Source: JADGNZ01 sp963715895 (GTDB lineage: Bacteria; Acidobacteriota; Thermoanaerobaculia; Gp7-AA8). From it: DNA of 64,000 nucleotides. Shown here in pieces: positions 58,366 to 64,000 of the stretch. Location of the stretch: the NCBI GenBank assembly GCA_963715895.1, contig OY970284.1:2976001-3040000 (forward strand). The letters run 5' to 3'. The notes below the pieces were generated by a model. It was not told where the DNA came from. It searched no databases and saw only the letters and a program-made list of their open reading frames with translations. The number at the start of each line of letters is the position of its first letter. The stretch's first letter is position 1. Position numbers and translations under genes: made by a program.

Positions 58366-59232
58366 TCAATCAGATTCCATGACCCCGCCACCGCCGGGGT
58401 CGCGGTAGAAGAGAAGGATGCTTGTTGGATTGATGGCGGGGTATGCGACCGCGCAACAGCCGCCGCTCGTGTTGTTACCAGTGTTCGTGGGGGCGCTCCA
58501 CGTAGTTCCATTGCTTGACGTGTACTGAAACAGCGCGCCACCTCCGGGATCCTTCGCATAGAGGTAGAGCGTGTTCCCGATCGCCGCGATACTGGGATCA
58601 TTGCTTGTGTTGATTCCTATGTACTGGCTGGACCAGCCCGTCGTCGGGTTCAGGATGGCGATCATGACTCCGCCACCGCCATTGTCCTGGCAGACCGCGC
58701 ACACGAGTGTAACGTTGCTGCTTGTCGTGAAAACAGCCGCGCCGACACCGCTATTCGCGTTGATGCCCAAGTAGTCTGGCGTGGTCCAATCTGTTGTAGC
58801 GTTTGGTGACGTAGAATGCATGAGTCCGCCGCCGGCGGGATCACGGAAGAACAGATGCATCGTCGATCCGTTCGCGACCGCTGCAATTCCGCCACTCGTG
58901 CCCAGTCCCGTCGCCTGCACCGCCGTCCACGTGTGGCCATCCGGTGACGTGAGATGCTGGATGTTGCTGTTCGGATCGCCGTAGTAGACATTAAACAGAC
59001 CGTTATAGAACGTCACGCCGGGCGTCGAACGTGTATTGAAACCTGTGTATTCACCACTCCAACCGGAGAAGCCCGCGGGGTAGTAGGCCGACATGAGGCC
59101 GGTACTGCCGGGCGTGGACGTATTGTCGTTGCAGACTGCGACCACGATACCGCTGCTGGGTGAGGAACTCGTGGGTGCGATCGTGGCCTGTACGCCATTG
59201 AGAGTGTTGATACCGATGTACGTGGTGCCCAT
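58366..59232 (-). CDS. Beta-propeller/lectin-like repeat protein
   Basis: 288 residues from ATG 59232 (MGTTYIGIN), preceded by GAGAGG; an ATG at 59259 is also in frame. No signal peptide. At least four repeats of about 45-60 residues each carry a blade motif: FNVYYGDPNSN, MHLFFRDPAGGGLMHS, LYLYAKDPGGGALFQY and ILLFYRDPGGGGVMES, typically followed by TSxNGxxW. This pattern fits a PLL-like or sialidase-like beta-propeller that binds glycans. Function is otherwise unknown. A small open frame (59256-59321) precedes it with overlapping codons. Confidence 0.7.
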   Translation of the reverse strand: MGTTYIGINTLNGVQATIAPTSSSPSSGIVVAVCNDNTSTPGSTGLMSAYYPAGFSGWSGEYTGFNTRSTPGVTFYNGLFNVYYGDPNSNIQHLTSPDGHTWTAVQATGLGTSGGIAAVANGSTMHLFFRDPAGGGLMHSTSPNATTDWTTPDYLGINANSGVGAAVFTTSSNVTLVCAVCQDNGGGGVMIAILNPTTGWSSQYIGINTSNDPSIAAIGNTLYLYAKDPGGGALFQYTSSNGTTWSAPTNTGNNTSGGCCAVAYPAINPTSILLFYRDPGGGGVMESD

Positions 59233-59255
59233 GATGGATGCCTCTCTTTCTTTGT

Positions 59256-59321
59256 TCATACGATCAGTGATTTACAGAATCCGACTGGCTCATCCGGGGG
59301 CGGGGCGCGCGAGTTTCGCAT
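59256..59321 (-). CDS. Candidate leader peptide before the beta-propeller gene
   Basis: A 21-codon open frame (MRNSRAPPPDEP...) with strong GAGGAG site six bases before the ATG. Its TGA overlaps the ATG at 59259 (ATGA), which is in frame with the propeller gene. It may couple translation or be the 3' end of a longer 65-codon frame (from 59453). No homology is recognised; coding status is uncertain. Confidence 0.35.
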   Translation of the reverse strand: MRNSRAPPPDEPVGFCKSLIV

Positions 59322-59492
59322 GGTCAGCTCCTCTCTTCGGAGTAGTCTGGCGAAGTCGCAAGGATTTCCACCGGCGCTTCGCGATTGATCGAGAAAAAGA
59401 GGTGAAGAGCATCCGGCGGTGCACGAAAATCGCAGGTTAACCAAGTGCCACATTGGCCCTCGGTATTGGCAGGTAGTGGAGTCTTGCGGACT

Positions 59493-59516
59493 GGCACAGA
59501 CACTCTTGTCTGTGCC
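59493..59516. repeat. Dispersed palindrome family 1, copy D
   Basis: GGCACAGACA-CTCT-TGTCTGTGCC, perfect stem. Located in the 340-bp space between the propeller gene and the NRDE gene, where nothing else but the leader-like frame is seen. Confidence 0.9.
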
Positions 59517-59599
59517 CGGGTCGGCGCCGCCTCTGCGCGCTTGCAGCTTGCCGTCGATTCCCTCGTCGTGAGAAAATGAGCGTTAGTATCCGGCGGCTC

Positions 59600-60382
59600 A
59601 TGTGTCTCATCGCCATCGCCGTCCACGCCTCGGCGCGCTATCCCATCGTAATCGCCGCCAACCGCGACGAGTTCTACGACCGGCCAACGCGTCCATTGCA
59701 CGTGTGGGACGACGCTCCGAACATCGCCGGCGGCCGCGACCTGCGCGCGGGCGGAAGCTGGCTGGCGGTGACACGCGAGGGCCGCTTCGCCGCGGTGACG
59801 AACATCCGCGGCGTCGATGAAGCCCCGAATCCCCGCTCGCGTGGCGCCCTGGTCGGCGACTTCGTTCGATCGCGCATCGAGCCATTTGCATACGCCGAGA
59901 GCATCCGCACCGAGGAGTACGCCGGATTCCATCTCATCGCCGGCGACCGGCGGACGGTGGCTCACGTCGCCACCGACACTCCCGCCCGCCTGCTCGAAGA
60001 CGGCATCTTCGCCATCAGCAACGCCCCCGCTGCCGTCGACTGGCCAAAGATCGTCATCGCCCGCGACGCGATGGCTCAGGCACTTGGAGGTTACCTCGTC
60101 GAAGATCTGATGCGCTTCCTGACCACCCCGCGCGGCGGCCCGATCGAGGAGGAAGTCTTCGTCGCCCTTCCCAATCGCGGCTATGGCACACGGTCGTCGA
60201 CCGTCGTGGTGATGACGGAGGAGGACATCGTGATGAATGAGATGAGCCATCCATCGGGGGAGGCGGTGGCAATGGTTTCGCGCGACGGGCGTTGGAGTGA
60301 CCCGTTGACTTTCCGCCATGTGGCGACGATGATCACGCCAGATGGAGTATTGAATGACCACCCACTCTGGCGCGACAAATGA
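59600..60382 (+). CDS. NRDE/TANGO2-family protein
   Basis: 260 residues from ATG 59600, giving MCLIAIA, where Cys2 is the N-terminal nucleophile-like residue. ANRDEFYDRPTRPLHVW is the NRDE signature; GGRDLRAGGSWLAVTREGRFAAVTNIR follows. The family (TANGO2 in eukaryotes) has been linked to haem and acyl-lipid handling; the role in bacteria is unclear. An ATG at 59576 lies too far upstream for the Cys2 position. It overlaps the Xre antitoxin start by 29 bp. Confidence 0.88.
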   Translation: MCLIAIAVHASARYPIVIAANRDEFYDRPTRPLHVWDDAPNIAGGRDLRAGGSWLAVTREGRFAAVTNIRGVDEAPNPRSRGALVGDFVRSRIEPFAYAESIRTEEYAGFHLIAGDRRTVAHVATDTPARLLEDGIFAISNAPAAVDWPKIVIARDAMAQALGGYLVEDLMRFLTTPRGGPIEEEVFVALPNRGYGTRSSTVVVMTEEDIVMNEMSHPSGEAVAMVSRDGRWSDPLTFRHVATMITPDGVLNDHPLWRDK

Positions 60383-60860
60383 AACTGCTTCCGGGCCTAC
60401 TCGCGATGTCGAACGCTTTCGCCAACTGCTTGTTCGAGGTGGAACCGGCCAACACTCCTATGCGCTCTTGCTCGGATTGAAGACCTCTGATTGGACGAGT
60501 CTGCTTCGAAGTGTCGAGCGCGGATTCTCATTTGACACACTCGAGCACTTTCTGCGAAACGTTGGCCTCGGTCCCTGGCAGGTGCTTGAGTGGCTACAGA
60601 TCGCACCGCGCACGCTCACACGGCGAAAAAGGGATGGACACTTGCTGCCCGATGAATCCGACCGGCTCCTGCGTGCTGCTCGGATTCTTGGACGGTCGCT
60701 GGAACTGTTCGAGGGAGATCGCGATGGAGCGGTCGAATGGCTGCTCAGTTCTCAACCCGCGTTGGGGGGAGCGTCTCCCATGGGCGTTGCGAAAACCGAG
60801 ATCGGCGCTCGCGAAGTTGAAGACCTGATCGGCCGTCTTGAACACGGTGTCTACTCCTGA
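60354..60860 (+). CDS. Xre/MbcA/ParS-type antitoxin (DUF2384)
   Basis: 168 residues. Helix-rich N-terminal part (FRQLLVRGGTGQHSYALLLGLKTSDWTSLLRSVERGFSF) and the Xre-like domain (LTRRKRDGHLLPDESDRLLRAARILGRSLELFEGDRDGAVEWLLSSQPALGGASPM) end with the toxin-binding tail (ARE VEDLIGRLEHGVYS). These antitoxins pair with RES-domain toxins and repress the operon. Overlaps the RES gene by 23 bp. Confidence 0.9.
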   Translation: MTTHSGATNETASGPTRDVERFRQLLVRGGTGQHSYALLLGLKTSDWTSLLRSVERGFSFDTLEHFLRNVGLGPWQVLEWLQIAPRTLTRRKRDGHLLPDESDRLLRAARILGRSLELFEGDRDGAVEWLLSSQPALGGASPMGVAKTEIGAREVEDLIGRLEHGVYS

Positions 60861-61323
60861 CGTGGTCAAGGCTTGGCGTTTGGTCAAGGCCAGGCTCGCG
60901 AATCAGGCCTTCACCGGCGAGGGGGCGAGGTTGTACGGGGGCAGGTGGAACTCGCCCGGAACACCTGTCATCTATACGTCGGCAACCGCATCCCTCGCCG
61001 TTCTTGAGGTCTTCGCGAACGTTCAGCGATCCGACCTTCTCGCTGCATACATGCTCGCGGCTTGTGAGTTTGACGAACGCCTCGTTACGCGCGTATCGAT
61101 TGCCGATCTTCCCGCGAACTGGTGGCGCTCGCCGGCATCGCCTGAGTTACAGGCAATCGGTGACCGCTGGGCGATTGAAAGAGCGTCTGCAGTTCTGCAG
61201 GTACCCAGCTCGATCATCGAGAGGGAGAACAACTACCTGCTCAATCCCCTCCACGACGATTTCCAGAGAGTGCGGCTTTCGCGGCCGGAGCCATTTCGGA
61301 TAGACCTGCGCTTGCTGACATAG
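60838..61323 (+). CDS. RES-domain toxin (NAD+-degrading type)
   Basis: 161 residues; TTG start at 60838, with GTG 60847 equally possible. AWRLVKARLANQAFTGEGARLYGGRWNSPGTPVIYTSATASLAVLEVF is the RES core, with the conserved Arg, Tyr and Ser residues that bind NAD+. RES toxins degrade NAD+ and stop growth. Translationally coupled to the Xre antitoxin. Complete module. Confidence 0.9.
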   Translation: MNTVSTPDVVKAWRLVKARLANQAFTGEGARLYGGRWNSPGTPVIYTSATASLAVLEVFANVQRSDLLAAYMLAACEFDERLVTRVSIADLPANWWRSPASPELQAIGDRWAIERASAVLQVPSSIIERENNYLLNPLHDDFQRVRLSRPEPFRIDLRLLT

Positions 61324-61359
61324 TGCGCTAATAGTTCGTTGCCTCTTGCCATTCGAGGG

Positions 61360-61899
61360 TCAATCCTCTGGTGGCTTCGAGGTCATTACCACAACCACAA
61401 CGGGGTTCTTGGATCTGCCAGTGCTGCGGCCGAAGAGCAAAACAGCGGCCGATGTGGTCTTGTCTTCCCACAACGCCTCATCCTCAGCGGTAGCGTTGAT
61501 GAACCACATGCCAAGTTTGATGAGACGGCGGCGCCAGAAACCAAGCCGCTGCGCTGGGGCATGAAAGGCATCCGTCATCGCGCCACGGGCATCACGATAA
61601 ACGGCTAACGCGCGCTCGCGATCTACGAATTCGAGGATGTACACGGTACTGACGAGGCGATTGTCGGTGAACTGTATCGCGAAATTTTCATCATCTGGGG
61701 TAACGGCGGGCTTCAGAAAGCGCCATGCTGGATCATCGATTCGAACATGACAGATCTCGTCAGTCTTATTGCTCGACGCACACGAGATGGACGCCTGGTC
61801 TCCACTTGTTTGAAAGCCTTCGGTTTGGAGCATGGCTAGTACCTCGGCTCTGGGCATGCCCACACGCATGAACAGTGTTTGGCCTGGTTTCGGGTACAT
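61360..61899 (-). CDS. SmpA-like small-domain hypothetical protein
   Basis: 179 residues from ATG 61899 (MYPKPGQTLFMRVGMPRAEVLAML). The PGQTLFMRVGMPRAEVLAMLQTEGF block resembles the start of SmpA/BamE-like domains (GM...EV..LLG). Later AWRFLKPAVTPDDENFAIQFTDNRLVSTVYILEF. The C-terminal end is hydrophobic and basic. It overlaps the zinc-ribbon gene by 134 bp in another frame, with no ribosome site, so either a frameshift joins the two genes or they are two overlapping genes. Confidence 0.5.
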   Translation of the reverse strand: MYPKPGQTLFMRVGMPRAEVLAMLQTEGFQTSGDQASISCASSNKTDEICHVRIDDPAWRFLKPAVTPDDENFAIQFTDNRLVSTVYILEFVDRERALAVYRDARGAMTDAFHAPAQRLGFWRRRLIKLGMWFINATAEDEALWEDKTTSAAVLLFGRSTGRSKNPVVVVVMTSKPPED

Positions 61900-62455
61900 C
61901 GAAACCCAGGAGGGAGATGGAGGCGTGAGTCTTGACTCCGTTGGCTGTTTGGGCGACACGATCCTTTTTCGACAGGATGAAATCACGAAGCTCGCAATCG
62001 GTGATGTGCTCGAGCACCCGCCGCAGTTGCTCCAAAGTGAGCCGGTCGACTGCATCACGAAGGTCGCTTTCACAAGCTCGCAGTTCGGTTGAAGCCGCGT
62101 CAATATCATGCAACGGACGAAGTATCCAGGCTGTGGCGCACATTAGCAGCGCGAGCTCCATTGCCTGCGACAACGTGATGACGCACTGCACGTAACGTCT
62201 TTCGAAGAACGAACCGTCGGCGTCGTAGACAAGTTGGTCAACGGGATGGCTTGCATTGTCACCAGCGATACGAAGCAGCTCATTACATCGGAAACAGCTT
62301 AGTGTCATGTTCGCGGCTGGGTACGCCCAAGCGAGGTCCGTTGCTCGATTGACGATCAGTGTCGACTCGCATTTTGTGCAGGTGCCGACAAGGTTCTCAT
62401 AGCCAGAAAGGGCGGGATCTACGGTCAGCAGATGAGCAGATGTGCTGTTGTTCAT
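61766..62455 (-). CDS. Zinc-ribbon hypothetical protein
   Basis: 229 residues from ATG 62455. CTKCESTLIVNRAT and LSCFRCNELLRIAG give a CxxC...CxxC zinc ribbon. Residues 80-170 are helical (VQCVITLSQAMELALLMCATAWIL, ELRACESDLRDAVDRLTLEQLRRVLEHITDCELRDFIL). The last 50 residues lack structure and overlap the next gene in another frame, so the true end is uncertain. No family is recognised. Confidence 0.55.
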   Translation of the reverse strand: MNNSTSAHLLTVDPALSGYENLVGTCTKCESTLIVNRATDLAWAYPAANMTLSCFRCNELLRIAGDNASHPVDQLVYDADGSFFERRYVQCVITLSQAMELALLMCATAWILRPLHDIDAASTELRACESDLRDAVDRLTLEQLRRVLEHITDCELRDFILSKKDRVAQTANGVKTHASISLLGFDVPETRPNTVHACGHAQSRGTSHAPNRRLSNKWRPGVHLVCVEQ

Positions 62456-62567
62456 CGGCGCGATTTTCGAGCAATTCAGATTGGAATGCGAGCAACAGTC
62501 GAGGTGGGGCCGGCTCTACGAAGCCTCAGTTCCAGCAAACCTGCTGAGGCCGGCGTGAAAAAAACTC

Positions 62568-64000
62568 CTACAACCCCACCCTCCTCAGCCGCAACGCATT
62601 CCCGATCACCGTCACCGAGCTAAACGTCATCGCCGCGCTGGCGATCATCGGACTTAGGAGCAGTCCGAAGAACGGGTAGAGCAGCCCTGCCGCGATGGGC
62701 ACCCCGAGGATGTTGTAGATGAACGCGAAGAAGAGGTTTTGGCGGATGTTGCGCATCATCGCTTCGGAGAGGTTGCGGGCGCGGACGATGCCGCGGAGGT
62801 CGCCTTTGACCAGGGTCAGGTGCGCGCTTTCGATGGCCACGTCGGTGCCGGTGCCCATGGCGATGCCGACGTCGGCGCGGGAGAGGGCGGGGGCGTCGTT
62901 CACGCCGTCGCCGGCCATGGCCACGCGTTTGCCCTGCTCCTGCAGTTTGCGTACGACGCTCTCCTTCGCCGCGGGGAGCACCTCGGCGGCGACGTCGTCG
63001 ATGCCGAGCTGACGGGCTACGGCGTCGGCGGTGGCGCGGGCGTCGCCGGTGAGCATGGTGACGGCGATGCCTTTCTCCCGCAGCGCGCGCAGCGCCTCGG
63101 CGGTGGTCGGTTTGATCGGATCGGCGACGGCGATCAGGCCGGCAGGCTTGCCGTCGATCGAGACGAAAACCACCGTAGCGCCCAAGGCCCGATGGACGTT
63201 TGCCTTTTCTTCGAGTGCGCCGACGTTGCCGATAAAGGCGGCGTTTCCGATCGCGACGTCGTGTCCGTCGACCTTGCCTCGGACGCCCTGGCCGGCGATG
63301 GTCTCGACTTCCGTTGCCGTCCCGATGTCCGAGGCTGCCGCGACGATGGCGTTGGCAAGAGGGTGCTCGCTTGCGCGTTCGACGGCGGCGACCATGCGCA
63401 GGACGGCCGAGCTCTCTACAGGGGGCACAGACAAGAGTGTCTGTGCCACATAGTCAACTGCGACAACCTTCGGTTTCCCCTCCGTAAGCGTTCCGGTCTT
63501 GTCGATCACGAGGGTGTCGACCTTTGCGAGCAGTTCCAACGCCTCGGCGTTCTTGACAAGGATCCCGGCGGTTGCGCCGCGGCCGGTGGCCACCATCACC
63601 GACATCGGAGTGGCCAGGCCGAGGGCGCAGGGGCAGGCGATGATCAGGACGGCGACGGCGTTTACGAGCGCGTGCGCGAAGCGCGGCTGCGGGCCGGCGA
63701 TCGACCAGACCACGAACGTGATGGCGGCGACGGCGATGACGATCGGCACGAACCATGACGCTACGACGTCGGCGAGGCGCTGAATCGGCGCGCGACTCCG
63801 CTGCGCTTCGCCGACCATGCGGACGATCTGCGCCAGGAGCATGTCGGCTCCGACGCGCTCGGCCTTCATCAGGAATGCTCCGCTGGTGTTGACGGTGCCG
63901 GCAGTGACGTTGTCTCCAACCGCCTTCGCCACGGGGATCGGCTCGCCGCTGATCATCGATTCATCGACGGTGCCGCTTCCCTCGATGACGCTGCCGTCGA
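62568..64000 (-). CDS. copA: Copper-translocating P-type ATPase, 5' end cut by window edge
   Basis: The frame is open from base 64000, beginning DGSVIEGSGTVDESMISGEPIPV in the actuator domain, and ends at 62568. Later motifs: IACPCALGLATPMSVMVATGRG (CPC copper site), DKTGTLTEGKP (phosphorylated Asp), SEHPLANAIVAAA (HP), GDGVNDAPALSRADVGIAMGTGTD. These define a P1B-type Cu+ exporter. Between DKTGTLTEGKPKVVAVDY and the HP motif the frame includes VAQTLLSVPPV, encoded by family-1 palindrome copy E. It is an inserted stretch of about ten residues not usual for the family. N-terminal metal-binding domains lie outside the window. Confidence 0.93.
   Translation of the reverse strand, partial: DGSVIEGSGTVDESMISGEPIPVAKAVGDNVTAGTVNTSGAFLMKAERVGADMLLAQIVRMVGEAQRSRAPIQRLADVVASWFVPIVIAVAAITFVVWSIAGPQPRFAHALVNAVAVLIIACPCALGLATPMSVMVATGRGATAGILVKNAEALELLAKVDTLVIDKTGTLTEGKPKVVAVDYVAQTLLSVPPVESSAVLRMVAAVERASEHPLANAIVAAASDIGTATEVETIAGQGVRGKVDGHDVAIGNAAFIGNVGALEEKANVHRALGATVVFVSIDGKPAGLIAVADPIKPTTAEALRALREKGIAVTMLTGDARATADAVARQLGIDDVAAEVLPAAKESVVRKLQEQGKRVAMAGDGVNDAPALSRADVGIAMGTGTDVAIESAHLTLVKGDLRGIVRARNLSEAMMRNIRQNLFFAFIYNILGVPIAAGLLYPFFGLLLSPMIASAAMTFSSVTVIGNALRLRRVGL
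63424..63447. repeat. Dispersed palindrome family 1, copy E, inside the copper ATPase gene
   Basis: GGCACAGACA-AGAG-TGTCTGTGCC, with the flank GTGCCACAT also shared with copy A. It keeps the reading frame, adding residues VAQTLLSV to the nucleotide-binding domain of the ATPase. Confidence 0.92.

Overview
The window is bacterial, high-GC and densely coded on both strands. It has no rRNA or tRNA that I could find. Several traits point to Acidobacteriota or a close relative: an Oar-type TonB receptor, a DUF5916 outer-membrane protein, M16 and M20 peptidases with signal peptides, a YpdA-type flavoprotein, BACON-type domains, and dispersed palindromes reading 'VAQTLLSV'. The phylum is inferred from gene style, not from a marker gene. 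Most genes are housekeeping or envelope functions in short operons of one to three genes.

Layout. 1-5.2 kb (minus): secreted hypotheticals, an alpha/beta hydrolase, two small stress-type proteins, a REC-EAL regulator, a small basic protein and a periplasmic peroxiredoxin. 5.3-11.1 kb: a methyltransferase, a TMEM175-like channel, a membrane protein fused in frame to an IS110 transposase remnant, a small membrane protein and a DUF5916 protein. 11.2-12.0 kb: a frameshifted TIR/deoxyribosyltransferase-like gene with a small partner. 12.1-20.4 kb: a DEAD-box helicase, an IS4-type insertion, a methyltransferase, small proteins, a 44-bp tandem array, an SDR and an O-antigen-ligase-like protein. 20.4-28.8 kb: a TlpA-like protein, a broken ORF6N gene, a dicarboxylate symporter with an SDR, a GNAT enzyme, a RidA-amine oxidase pair and an M20 peptidase. 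28.8-37 kb: DUF4239, a radical SAM/SPASM-glycosyltransferase pair, a REP-associated tyrosine transposase (RAYT), and a DDAH-like/permease/amidohydrolase operon. 37-50.5 kb: a secreted HELGH protein, a mini-hairpin array, a multicopper oxidase with a cupredoxin, an M16 peptidase, a PIN/RHH module and a TonB receptor. 50.5-52.3 kb: a complete IS110 element. 52.3-64 kb: a YpdA-like protein, TerB, TreZ, an acyl-CoA synthetase, a beta-propeller-like protein, NRDE, Xre-RES toxin-antitoxin and a copper P-type ATPase that runs off the right edge.

The most distinctive feature is palindromic DNA and its relation to mobile elements. At least six families of intergenic hairpins are present. One (arms GGCACAGACA/TGTCTGTGCC) occurs five times, once inside the copper ATPase reading frame. 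An IS4-type element sits inside another copy with a 9-bp target duplication. An IS110 element sits inside a different long palindrome (GTCATCCTGAG...). Its 250-base left non-coding end contains 7-nt segments identical to the target flank and to the element's own right end, as expected for a bridge RNA. A RAYT gene, the usual mobilizer of REP sequences, is also present. Two structured tandem arrays, at 17.7 and 40.5 kb, each lie between convergent genes.
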